Positions 1-6,118 are shown, counted from the stretch's first letter. The stretch is 6,118 nucleotides of DNA from Betaproteobacteria bacterium (GCA_004298295.1 SCUH01000270.1:1-6118); one strand, 5' to 3'. Notes: generated by a model from the sequence alone, not told the origin. Numbers and translations are program-made.

Positions 1-61
1 GGTTGAACTGGCGACGGAGCGGATTGTGGCTTCCGGCTGTTATCGAGTCTAACGAATAATA
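1..61. other. Upstream flank, possible 3' end of an unseen plus-strand gene
   Basis: Two plus-strand frames are open from the window edge: one ends at a TAA at 50-52 (last residues read VELATERIVASGCYRV) and one at a TAA at 57-59 (ending PAVIESNE). Either could be the C-terminus of a gene that starts outside the window, but neither tail matches a family I recognise, and third-position GC does not separate them. No start codon for a divergent minus-strand gene is evident. The right half overlaps the left arm of the oxyR control region. Confidence 0.25.
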
Positions 62-90
62 TTGCTTGCTATAATCGGTTTACTCGATAT
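41..90 (+). promoter_or_regulatory. Probable oxyR promoter with extended -10 and paired LysR-type dyads
   Basis: TGC-TATAAT at 67-75 is a perfect extended -10 (TGn followed by TATAAT). No good -35 lies 16-18 bp upstream, as is common for extended -10 promoters. Transcription would begin near 82, leaving only about 7 nt before the ATG at 89 and no Shine-Dalgarno. Two dyads of the form ATCG-N7-CGAW lie at 42-56 (ATCG/CGAA) and 74-88 (ATCG/CGAT), each holding a T-N11-A core as expected for LysR-type operators. The outer 8-mers TATCGAGT (41-48) and ACTCGATA (82-89) are exact inverted copies. The right dyad overlaps the -10 and start site, which would suit autorepression. Promoter and dyads are seen; operator function is inferred. 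Confidence 0.55.
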
Positions 91-1039
91 GGCATCGCTG
101 CCCTCGCTGCGCCAGCTCAAATACCTGATCGCGCTCGCCGAGCAGCGCAACTTCACGCGCGCGGCGGTCACCTGCCACGTCACGCAGTCGACCCTTTCGG
201 CGGGGCTGAAGGAACTGGAATCCACCCTTGGCGCGAATCTGGTCGAGCGCGACCGCCAGCGCGTCGTGATCACGCCGCTCGGTGCCGAGGTGGCGGCGCG
301 CGCGCGCAGCCTCATCGCCCAGGCCGAGGATCTGGTCGCGCTCGTCTCCGGCGCCGCCGAGCCGATGTGCGGCACGCTGCGGCTCGGCGTCATCCCGACG
401 ATCGCGCCGTTCCTGCTGCCGCGGATCCTCCCGGGCCTGCGCGCAAAGTACCCGAAGCTGAAGCTGCTGCTGCGGGAAGATCTGACCGCAAACCTGTTGG
501 CGCGGCTCCGATCGGCGCAGCTCGATTTCGCCCTGATCGCGCTGCCCTACGATACCGGCGGGCTGCTCGAGCGGCCTTTGTTCGACGATGAATTCTGGCT
601 CGCCGGGCGGGCCGGCGATCCCGCGTTCAAGGAAAAGCGGCTCGCGGTCACCACGCCCATCGCCGAGCGCCTGTTGCTGCTGGAAGAAGGCCATTGCCTG
701 CGCGAGCACACGCTCGCGGCCTGCGCGCGCAGCGCTACGCCCAATCCTTCGGGGATCGAGGCGACCAGCCTGCTGACGCTGGTGCAGATGGTCGAATCGG
801 GCATCGGTCTCGCGCTGGTGCCCGAGATCGCGCTGAAGAGCGGGCTGCTGCAGCGCACCGGGCTGGTGGCACGCCCGCTTGCAGCGCCCGCGCCGCGCCG
901 CACGCTCGCGCTCGTCACCCGGCCCTCCAGCGCGCGCACCGCCGAACTGCAACTCCTGGCCGATTTTATCGTCGAGGCGCACAAGCGCGAGGAGCGCGCC
1001 GTGCTGACTTCGCGCGGGCGCCGCAATCCGGCTCGATAG
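89..1039 (+). CDS. oxyR: OxyR-type LysR-family hydrogen peroxide-responsive regulator
   Basis: A 316-aa protein of normal LysR length. Residues about 6-66 form the winged helix-turn-helix (RAAVTCHVTQSTLSAGLKEL, then VERDRQRVVITPLG), followed by a linker helix and a periplasmic-binding-like sensor domain. It belongs to the OxyR subgroup: GHCLREHTLAAC at 201-212 aligns with the redox loop of E. coli OxyR, giving His202, Cys203 (peroxidatic Cys199) and Cys212 (resolving Cys208) at the same 9-residue spacing. Thr104 in GVIPTIAPFLLP matches Thr100. The C-terminal PRRTLALVTRP segment is also OxyR-like. It should sense peroxide through a disulfide and activate antioxidant genes, none of which are in this window. 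I chose ATG 89 over the TTG at 62 because the -10 lies at 70-75, inside the longer reading, and because MASLPSLRQLKYLIALAE is a normal family N-terminus. The stop is one base from the convergent tctA stop. Confidence 0.9.
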   Translation: MASLPSLRQLKYLIALAEQRNFTRAAVTCHVTQSTLSAGLKELESTLGANLVERDRQRVVITPLGAEVAARARSLIAQAEDLVALVSGAAEPMCGTLRLGVIPTIAPFLLPRILPGLRAKYPKLKLLLREDLTANLLARLRSAQLDFALIALPYDTGGLLERPLFDDEFWLAGRAGDPAFKEKRLAVTTPIAERLLLLEEGHCLREHTLAACARSATPNPSGIEATSLLTLVQMVESGIGLALVPEIALKSGLLQRTGLVARPLAAPAPRRTLALVTRPSSARTAELQLLADFIVEAHKREERAVLTSRGRRNPAR

Positions 1040-1040
1040 C

Positions 1041-2531
1041 TCACGCGCTCGCGCGCCGCAAGCGGCGCACGACCCAGGGCGCGACGATCAGCAGCGCGGT
1101 GAGCGCCAGGAAGCTCGCCGCAATCGGATGCGTGAAGAACACGCTCGCGTCGCCCTGGCTGATCGAGAGCGCGCGGCGGAACTGGGTTTCCGCCAGCGGG
1201 CCGAGGATCAGGCCGATCACCGCCGGCGCCACTGGAATGCCCCAGCGGCGCATGGCGAAGCCCAGCAGCCCGAACACGTACAGCGTCAGCAGATCGACCC
1301 AGGACTGGTGCAGGCTGTAGGCGCCGAGCGTGGCGAAGACCAGAATCCCGGCGTAGAGCCGGTCGCGCGGGATTCTCAGCACCTTCACCCAGATGCCGAT
1401 CAGCGGCAGATTGAGGACGAGCAGCATGACGTTGCCGATATAAAGGCTCGCGATCAGGCCCCACACCAGCTCCGACTGACTCTGGAACAGCAGCGGCCCC
1501 GGCTGGATGCCGTAGTTCTGGAACGCTCCGAGCAGGATCGCGGCGGTGGCCGAAGTGGGAATGCCGAGCGTCAGCAACGGCACCAGCGTTCCGGTGGCCG
1601 CAGCATTATTCGCCGCCTCGGGCCCGGCGACGCCCTCGATCGCGCCGTGGCCGAACGCTGCCGGGTCTTTCGCGAGCTTCTTCTCGGTGGAATAGGAGAG
1701 AAAGGTCGGGATTTCGGCGCCACCCGCCGGAATCGAGCCGAACGGAAAACCGAACGCCGTGCCGCGCAGCCACGCCGGCCAGGAGCGCTTCCAGTCCTCC
1801 TTCGACATCATGAGCGACCCCGACAGCCGCTCGAGCGTTCCCGTAAGCCGGCTCTGGTAGGCGGCGACGTAGAGCGCCTCGCCCACCGCGAACAAGCCCA
1901 CCGCGAGCACCACGACGTCGATCCCATCGAGCAGCTCGGGCACGCCGAAGGCGAAGCGCGGCGCGCCGGTCTGGCTGTCGATGCCGACCAGCCCGAGCAG
2001 CAGTCCGAGGCACAGGCTCGTCAAGCCGCGCACCGTGGATTCCCCCAGCACGGCGGCAACCGTGGTGAACGCGAACACCATCAAGGCGAAATACTCCGCA
2101 GGGCCGAACTTGAGCGCGACGTCGACCACCAGCGGCGCAAGCACCGTGAGCAGCACCGTCGCGATCGATCCCGCGACGAAAGACCCGATGGCGCTCGTTG
2201 CCAGCGCCGGCCCGGCGCGGCCGGCCTTCGCCATGCGATTGCCTTCCAGCGCGGTGGCGATCGAGGCCGATTCCCCCGGCGTGTTGAGCAGGATCGTGGT
2301 CGTCGAGCCGCCGAACATGGCACCGTAATAGATGCCGGCGAACATGATGAGCGCGCCCGTGGGGTCGAGCTTTACGGTGAGCGGCAGCAGCATCGCCACC
2401 GTCAGCGCAGGACCCACGCCCGGCAAGACGCCCACGGCAGTGCCGAGCGTCACGCCGATGAATCCCCACAGCAGGTTGAGCGGTTTCAGCGCGACGTCGA
2501 AACCCGTCAGCAGCGCGTTGAGCGTCTCCAC
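1041..2531 (-). CDS. tctA: TctA, large membrane subunit of tripartite tricarboxylate transporter
   Basis: A 496-aa, very hydrophobic protein of full family length (about 500 aa) with roughly a dozen predicted membrane segments. TctA hallmarks are in order: VGVLPGVGPALTVAMLLPLT (33-52), FAGIYYGAMFGGSTTTILLN (64-83) followed by TPGE (84-87), GSIPAGGAEIPTFLSYSTEK (265-284), EGVAGPEAANNAAATGTLVP (299-318) and LGIPTSATAAILLGAF (322-337). It forms the ion-gradient-driven channel of a secondary transporter that takes carboxylates from the binding protein TctC; no ATPase is involved. The GTG start at 2531-2529 immediately follows the tctB stop (TGA at 2534-2532), with no spacer and only a weak purine tract upstream, so translation is probably coupled to tctB. 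The transported compound (citrate or another di/tricarboxylate or organic acid) cannot be deduced from sequence. Last gene of tctCBA; no terminator follows before the convergent oxyR. Confidence 0.95.
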   Translation of the reverse strand: METLNALLTGFDVALKPLNLLWGFIGVTLGTAVGVLPGVGPALTVAMLLPLTVKLDPTGALIMFAGIYYGAMFGGSTTTILLNTPGESASIATALEGNRMAKAGRAGPALATSAIGSFVAGSIATVLLTVLAPLVVDVALKFGPAEYFALMVFAFTTVAAVLGESTVRGLTSLCLGLLLGLVGIDSQTGAPRFAFGVPELLDGIDVVVLAVGLFAVGEALYVAAYQSRLTGTLERLSGSLMMSKEDWKRSWPAWLRGTAFGFPFGSIPAGGAEIPTFLSYSTEKKLAKDPAAFGHGAIEGVAGPEAANNAAATGTLVPLLTLGIPTSATAAILLGAFQNYGIQPGPLLFQSQSELVWGLIASLYIGNVMLLVLNLPLIGIWVKVLRIPRDRLYAGILVFATLGAYSLHQSWVDLLTLYVFGLLGFAMRRWGIPVAPAVIGLILGPLAETQFRRALSISQGDASVFFTHPIAASFLALTALLIVAPWVVRRLRRASA

Positions 2532-3038
2532 TCAGATTCCCGCGCTGCCGAGCAGCGGCGCGAGCCAGCCCGCGGGCAGATTGACGTTGAGGAACCGCAC
2601 GAAGAACAGGAACACCGCCAGCGAAATCACGGCGCCGAGCGCGAGATCACGCGCCACGCGCGCGCTGCCGAAGCCCCGCGCCACGCCGGCAAACAGGCAT
2701 GCGCCCGCGACCACGAACCCCGCGAAGCCGATGAGCACCAGGTGGGCGCCGAGGCCTGCGCTCACCCAGAAAAAACCCGGCGCGTGGAAGGCGTGGTCGC
2801 CGCGCTCGGCCGGATCGTCCGAGGGTCGCGCCCGCCAGCCGCCGCCGACGACCTCGTAGAGCAGCCACAGGCCGCAGGCGACCAGTCCCGCCGCCACCAC
2901 GCCCGGCATGAAGTTGGGGCCGATCTTCGCGTAGCCGCCTTCGCCCGGCAGCATCAGCGTCGCCGCCGCCGTCGCCAGGCCCAGCACCAGCACTCCGGCC
3001 GAGAGCGCGATCTCCGCCGGCGAGCGCCGGGAAGCCAC
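2532..3038 (-). CDS. tctB: TctB, small membrane subunit of tripartite tricarboxylate transporter
   Basis: A 168-aa membrane protein with about four hydrophobic segments (near 10-30, 43-62, 88-120 and 131-150) and a polar loop at 64-86. GYAKIGPNFMPGVVAAGLVA (35-54) and the C-terminal NVNLPAGWLAPLLG (151-164) are typical of TctB, a poorly conserved family usually 140-190 aa long. It partners TctA in the inner membrane; its exact mechanistic role is not settled. The start is the GTG at 3038-3036, 2 nt after the tctC stop (TAG at 3043-3041). The same frame stays open far upstream through tctC, but that extension is antisense-like low-complexity Arg/Gly sequence and is not coding. No strong ribosome site is seen, so coupling to tctC is likely. 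Confidence 0.9.
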   Translation of the reverse strand: MASRRSPAEIALSAGVLVLGLATAAATLMLPGEGGYAKIGPNFMPGVVAAGLVACGLWLLYEVVGGGWRARPSDDPAERGDHAFHAPGFFWVSAGLGAHLVLIGFAGFVVAGACLFAGVARGFGSARVARDLALGAVISLAVFLFFVRFLNVNLPAGWLAPLLGSAGI

Positions 3039-3040
3039 GG

Positions 3041-3976
3041 CTATTTCTTGATGCCCAGCGAATCGATGATCGCGCCGATGCGCCGGGTGTCTTCGTCGAT
3101 GAACTTCCTGTAGTCGTCGCCGCCGAGGAAGAAGCCCGCCCAGCCCATTTTCTCCAGCGTGCCCTTCCAGGCCGCGGACTCGGTCGCCGCCCTCACCATC
3201 GCGACGAGCGTGTCGCGCTGCTGCGTCGAGATGCCGGGCGCGCCGAAGATGCCGCGCCAGTTGCCCAGCTCGACGTCGATGCCCTGCTCCTTCAGCGACG
3301 CGATACCCTCGGTCTTCGCGGGCGAGGACACGGCGAGCGCGCGCATCTTGCCGCCCTTGACCTGCTCGGCGAATTCGCCCACGCCGGAGACCCCGGCCGT
3401 GACGTGGCCGCCGACGATCGCGGCGATCGCTTCGCCGCCGCCCTTGTAAGGCACGTAGTTGACCTTGACGGGATCGACGCCCACCGCCCTGGCGATCAGG
3501 CCGACGAGGATGTGATCGGTGCCGCCCGCCGAGCCGCCGCCCCAGGACACCTTGCCCGGGTTCTCCTTGAAGGCCCTGACCAGGTCGGCCATCGTCTTGT
3601 GCGGCGAATTGGCCGGCACCACGATCACCTCCCATTCGCTCGTCAGGCGCGCGATCGGCGTCACCTGCGACAGATTCACGGGCGACTTCTGCAGGTGCAG
3701 GCCCCCCACCATCACCATGCCGCCGATCATCACGGCGTTGGGATCGCCCTTGGCGGAGTTGACGAACTGCGCCAGGCCGATCGCGCCGGCGGCGCCGCCC
3801 TTGTTCTCGAATTGCACCGACGACACCAGTTTCGCGCTCTGCATCGCGGCCGCGAGGTTGCGGCCGGTCTGATCCCAGCCGCCGCCGGGGTTCGCCGGGA
3901 TCATCATCTTGAGGCTGGGCTGCGCCCCGGCCGCCGAGGCGAGCAGCAGCAGGGCAGCGATCGCGATTCGTCTCAT
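3041..3976 (-). CDS. tctC: TctC/Bug-family periplasmic tricarboxylate-binding protein
   Basis: A 311-aa protein. Residues 1-18 are a Sec signal peptide (MRR charged start, hydrophobic IAIAALLLLASAA, AGA cleavage before QPS) with no lipobox. The mature part has the Bug/TctC fold signatures: IPANPGGGWDQTGRNLA (26-42), where Asp35 sits in the ligand-contacting PGGGxD loop; ENKGGAAGAIG (57-67); WGGGSAGGTDHI (145-156); and NYVPYKGGGEA (173-183). It captures an organic acid in the periplasm and delivers it to TctA/TctB. The start at ATG 3976-3974 is set by the signal peptide and by the strong Shine-Dalgarno GGGGAGAAG 6 nt upstream; the same frame is open a further 768 nt upstream only as antisense of the ABC ATPase gene. 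First gene of tctCBA, and the only one with a strong ribosome site, which fits a binding protein being made in excess. Ligand unknown. Confidence 0.95.
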   Translation of the reverse strand: MRRIAIAALLLLASAAGAQPSLKMMIPANPGGGWDQTGRNLAAAMQSAKLVSSVQFENKGGAAGAIGLAQFVNSAKGDPNAVMIGGMVMVGGLHLQKSPVNLSQVTPIARLTSEWEVIVVPANSPHKTMADLVRAFKENPGKVSWGGGSAGGTDHILVGLIARAVGVDPVKVNYVPYKGGGEAIAAIVGGHVTAGVSGVGEFAEQVKGGKMRALAVSSPAKTEGIASLKEQGIDVELGNWRGIFGAPGISTQQRDTLVAMVRAATESAAWKGTLEKMGWAGFFLGGDDYRKFIDEDTRRIGAIIDSLGIKK

Positions 3977-4096
3977 GGAACTTCTCCCCAAAAACCGCAT
4001 TCTATTGCAGTGGCCGATTTCGGCGATAATGCGCCCCCTTGAAATCCGGGCGCGCGGGCGTACCTGCCGGCGCAGGCACAGTTGGCGGAAGACTCC
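3977..4096. promoter_or_regulatory. Divergent intergenic control region between tctCBA and the ABC operon
   Basis: These 120 bp must hold the promoters of both divergent operons. For tctC, TAGAAT on the minus strand (4004-3999) is a good -10 match; it would start transcription near 3992 with a short leader holding the ribosome site. Its -35 is poor (TTATCG at 4029-4024, 19 bp away). For the ABC operon, GATAAT at 4025-4030 is a candidate -10, but TTGCAG at 4005-4010 is only 14 bp upstream, too close for a standard -35. Two small dyads are present: GCCG-ATTT-CGGC at 4013-4024, lying between the candidate -10 elements, and CCTGC-CGGC-GCAGG at 4063-4076 in the likely leader of the ABC operon. Promoter positions are tentative. 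Confidence 0.4.
3982..3990 (-). promoter_or_regulatory. Strong ribosome binding site of tctC
   Basis: On the minus strand, GGGGAGAAG precedes the tctC ATG by 5 nt (TTCC plus boundary base). It fixes the start and contrasts with the weak sites of tctB and tctA. Confidence 0.8.
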
Positions 4097-5017
4097 ATGA
4101 TTCGAATCGACAACCTGGTCAAGAATTTCGGCGCCAAGCGCGCCGTGGACGGCATCTCGTTCACGGTCGCGCGCGGCGAGGTGGTGGGGTTCCTCGGCCC
4201 GAACGGCTCGGGCAAATCCACCACCATGCGCATGATCACGGGCTTCTACCCGCCCACCAGCGGCCGGGTCTCGGTCGGCGGCCACGACGTCACCGAGGCG
4301 CCGCTCGCGGCCAAGCGCCTGATCGGCTACCTGCCGGAGAGCGCCGCCGCGTATCCGGACATGACCGTAGAGGGATTTCTCAAGTTCGCCGCCGCCATGC
4401 GCGGCCTCGAGGGCGCGGCGCGGACGAAAGCCATCGCGCGCGTGGTCGAGCGCTGCTTCCTCGGCTCCGTGCTGCGGCAATCCATCGACACCCTCTCCAA
4501 GGGCTACAAGCACCGGACGTGTCTCGCGCAGGCGCTGATCCACGATCCCGAAGTCCTGATCCTCGACGAGCCGACCGATGGCCTCGACCCGAACCAGAAG
4601 CACGAAGTGCGGAATCTGATCCGCGAGATCGGCCGCTCCAAGGCGGTGATCTTCTCGACCCACATCCTGGAGGAAGTGGACGCGGCCTGCACGCGCGCGA
4701 TCATCATCGACCGCGGCCGCATCGTGGCGCAAGGCACGCCGCATGAGCTGCGCGCGATGTCGGCGAGCGCCGGCGCGGTGACGCTGCAGGCGCAGGGCGC
4801 CACGGCCGAACGCCTTTCCGCGCTGGGCAAGGTGGAAAGCCTCGATGGGGCCTTCCGCATCTACCCGCGCGATGCGTCGCAGGCCGCGGCGCTCGCCGCC
4901 GCGGTCATCGATCTGGTGAGCCGCGAAGGCTGGAAGGTGCAGGGGATGTACAGCGAACGCGGCGAGCTGGACGAAGTCTTCCGCCGCATCACATTGCCCG
5001 ACACGGTGCAGAAATGA
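4097..5017 (+). CDS. ABC-2 type transporter ATP-binding protein (GldA-like)
   Basis: A 306-aa protein with an N-terminal ATPase domain (about 1-215) and a C-terminal extension of about 90 residues ending in MYSERGELDEVFRRIT, a tail common in ABC-2 exporter ATPases. Visible motifs: Walker A GPNGSGKST (34-42); Q-loop region GYLPESAAAYPDMT with Glu81 where many families have Gln; signature LSKGYKHR (133-140) in place of LSGGQ; Walker B VLILDEPTDGLDP (153-165) with catalytic Glu158; and switch His189 in FSTHILEEVDA. The LPE and LSKGY variants are typical of the GldA/NosF-like branch, so the enzyme should be active. It would power the permease encoded next, which it overlaps by ATGA. ATG 4097 was chosen over an in-frame TTG at 4082 because MIRIDNLVKNFG is a normal start and GGAAG (4087-4091) lies 5 nt upstream. 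The substrate is unknown. Confidence 0.93.
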   Translation: MIRIDNLVKNFGAKRAVDGISFTVARGEVVGFLGPNGSGKSTTMRMITGFYPPTSGRVSVGGHDVTEAPLAAKRLIGYLPESAAAYPDMTVEGFLKFAAAMRGLEGAARTKAIARVVERCFLGSVLRQSIDTLSKGYKHRTCLAQALIHDPEVLILDEPTDGLDPNQKHEVRNLIREIGRSKAVIFSTHILEEVDAACTRAIIIDRGRIVAQGTPHELRAMSASAGAVTLQAQGATAERLSALGKVESLDGAFRIYPRDASQAAALAAAVIDLVSREGWKVQGMYSERGELDEVFRRITLPDTVQK

Positions 5018-5748
5018 AACCGCTCTGGATCATTGCGAAGCGGGAACTCGCCGGCTACTTCAGCTCGCCGGTGGCGTACGTGTTCCTGGTGATCTTCCTC
5101 CTCGTCGCCGGGTTCCTGACCTTCACCGCGGGCGCCTTTTTCGAGCGCGGCGAGGCGGGTCTCGGCGCCTTCTTCGGCTGGCACCCTTGGCTCTATCTCG
5201 TGCTGGTGCCCGCGGTCGGCATGCGTCTGTGGTCGGAGGAACGCCGCTCCGGCACGATCGAGCTGCTGCTCACGCTGCCGGTGACGACCTGGCAGGCGAT
5301 CCTCGGCAAGTTCCTCGCCTCGTGGCTGTTCCTCGCGCTCGCGCTGGCGCTCACCTTCCCGGTGGCGCTGACGGTCAACGTGCTCGGCGAACCGGACAAC
5401 GGCGCGATCGTCGCCGGCTACGTCGGCAGCCTCATGCTCGCCGGCGCCTACCTGGCGATCACCTGCATGACCTCGGCCATGACGCGCAACCAGGTGGTGG
5501 CCTTCATTCTCGCGGTGGTGCTGTGCCTGTTCCTGATCCTCGCCGGATTCAACCCGGTCACCGACCTGCTGGTGCGCTGGGCGAGCCCGGCGGTGGTGGA
5601 TGCCGTGGCGGCATTCTCGGTGGTGACGCACTTCGACGGTTTCCAGAAGGGCGTGCTCGACAGCCGCGACCTGCTGTTCTTCCTGTCCGTGATCGGCTTC
5701 GCGCTGTTCGCGACCGGCGTCATCATCCGCGGCCATCGCGCCGGTTAG
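5014..5748 (+). CDS. ABC-2 type permease (GldF-like)
   Basis: A 244-aa inner-membrane protein with six hydrophobic segments (about 20-43, 57-72, 98-122, 132-155, 160-178 and 218-238), the usual ABC-2 single-domain layout. The cytoplasmic-side stretch LWSEERRSGTIELLLTLPVT (72-91) is the ABC-2 permease signature, where a coupling helix is expected after the second membrane segment. HFDGFQKGVLDSRDLLFFLS (206-225) is conserved in the GldF-type subgroup that pairs with GldG-like proteins. Its ATG lies within the ATPase stop (ATGA at 5014-5017), indicating translational coupling and an obligate complex. Length and order (ATPase, permease, GldG-like) match gldA-gldF-gldG style cassettes. I cannot tell whether it exports a substrate or works as a mechanical or assembly module. 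Confidence 0.92.
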   Translation: MKPLWIIAKRELAGYFSSPVAYVFLVIFLLVAGFLTFTAGAFFERGEAGLGAFFGWHPWLYLVLVPAVGMRLWSEERRSGTIELLLTLPVTTWQAILGKFLASWLFLALALALTFPVALTVNVLGEPDNGAIVAGYVGSLMLAGAYLAITCMTSAMTRNQVVAFILAVVLCLFLILAGFNPVTDLLVRWASPAVVDAVAAFSVVTHFDGFQKGVLDSRDLLFFLSVIGFALFATGVIIRGHRAG

Positions 5749-5764
5749 CAGAGGACTCAGGCAC

Positions 5765-6118
5765 ATGAAGCGGCGTGACCATTTGATCTATTCCACGCTC
5801 GGGCTCGCGGCGCTGTTCCTGGCGCTGGTTGCGCTCAACTACCTCGCCTCCGGCGTGCCGCTGCGCGCCGACCTGACCGAGGGCCGGCTCTACACCCTGT
5901 CCGAGGGCACGAAGAAGATCCTGCGCGGGCTCGATGCGCCGGTGAAGCTCAAGCTCTACATCTCGCAGGGCGAGCAGGCGATGCCGGTGCCGCTCCGCAG
6001 CTTCGCGCAGCGCGTCGAGGACCTGGCGCGCGAATTCAAGTCGGTGGCCGGCGCCAACCTGGTGATCGAGAAGTACAACCCCAAGCCCGACTCCGACGAA
6101 GAAGACGCCGCGCAGCTC
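5765..6118 (+). CDS. GldG-like ABC transporter auxiliary protein, N-terminal part only
   Basis: The first 118 codons of a gene cut by the window end; no stop is reached. A short basic start (MKRRDH) precedes one membrane helix (about 8-28), then the family hallmark DLTEGRLYTLSEGTK (36-50), which marks the GldG / ABC_transp_aux (DUF4350-related) family. The following part, VKLKLYISQGEQ (60-71) and FAQRVEDLAREFKSVAGANL (80-99), reads as the start of a periplasmic alpha/beta domain. Full-length relatives are usually 450-650 aa with a second membrane helix near the C-terminus, so most of the protein is missing here. The ATG at 5765 has GAGGA at 5751-5755 nine nt upstream and lies 16 nt after the permease stop, in the same operon. 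In proteobacteria a DUF4340-type gene often follows; that would lie outside this window. Confidence 0.88.
   Translation, partial: MKRRDHLIYSTLGLAALFLALVALNYLASGVPLRADLTEGRLYTLSEGTKKILRGLDAPVKLKLYISQGEQAMPVPLRSFAQRVEDLAREFKSVAGANLVIEKYNPKPDSDEEDAAQL

Noticed and set aside
62..88. TTG start giving a 9-residue longer OxyR
   Set aside because: The extended -10 at 67-75 would lie inside the gene, no ribosome site precedes the TTG, and the family N-terminus begins at the ATG at 89.
80..982. A 300-codon minus-strand frame opposite oxyR
   Set aside because: Shadow of oxyR with low-complexity Arg/Gln-rich composition and no recognisable motif.
1128..3113. A 661-codon open frame on the plus strand opposite tctA and tctB
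   Set aside because: It is antisense to two well-supported genes and its product is a monotonous Arg/Gln/Glu/His/Ala mix typical of the mirror frame of GC-rich genes; no domain or ribosome site is seen.
4005..4030. TTGCAG and GATAAT as a paired -35/-10 promoter
   Set aside because: The 14-bp spacer is too short for a standard sigma-70 promoter; only the -10 is kept as a weak candidate.
3977..4744. In-frame upstream extension of tctC through the intergenic region into the ABC ATPase gene
   Set aside because: The signal peptide and strong ribosome site at 3990-3982 fix the start at 3976; the extension is antisense to the ATPase.
4039..4746. A 235-codon plus-strand frame overlapping the ABC ATPase
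   Set aside because: Frame-shifted copy of the ATPase region; the competing frame has all the Walker and signature motifs.
4861..5766. A 301-codon minus-strand frame opposite the ABC permease
   Set aside because: Antisense shadow with Glu/His/Arg-rich composition and no motif; the plus-strand genes are clear.

Overview
The window is GC-rich and gene-dense, with short intergenic gaps and GTG starts on two genes. The gene content (an OxyR-type LysR regulator, a tctCBA tricarboxylate transporter with a Bug-family binding protein, and a Gld-like ABC-2 cassette) points to a proteobacterium. Bug/Tct families are most expanded in Burkholderiales-type betaproteobacteria, while the regulator's DNA-binding domain also reads like alphaproteobacterial OxyR. 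I therefore favour Beta- or Alphaproteobacteria without a finer call. No RNA gene, mobile element, CRISPR array or clear terminator is visible.

Left part (1-1039): a short upstream stretch carries a good extended -10 promoter and a pair of dyads, then a plus-strand LysR regulator of the OxyR subgroup that retains the peroxide-sensing residues. It ends one base from the end of the convergent transporter operon.

Middle (1041-3976, minus strand): a complete tripartite tricarboxylate transporter operon reading tctC (periplasmic binding protein), tctB (small membrane subunit), tctA (large membrane subunit), with 2-nt and 0-nt gaps. TctC captures a carboxylate in the periplasm and passes it to the TctA/TctB membrane complex, which is driven by an ion gradient and has no ATPase. 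The substrate cannot be read from sequence.

Right part (3977-6118, plus strand): a 120-bp divergent control region, then a separate operon of an ABC ATPase, an ABC-2 type six-helix permease (ATGA overlap with the ATPase) and the start of a GldG-like auxiliary protein cut by the window end. This ATPase-permease-GldG set resembles gldA/gldF/gldG of gliding Bacteroidetes but occurs widely in non-gliding proteobacteria, where its job is not established. It is the least understood system here. Nothing in the window looks like a wholly new system.
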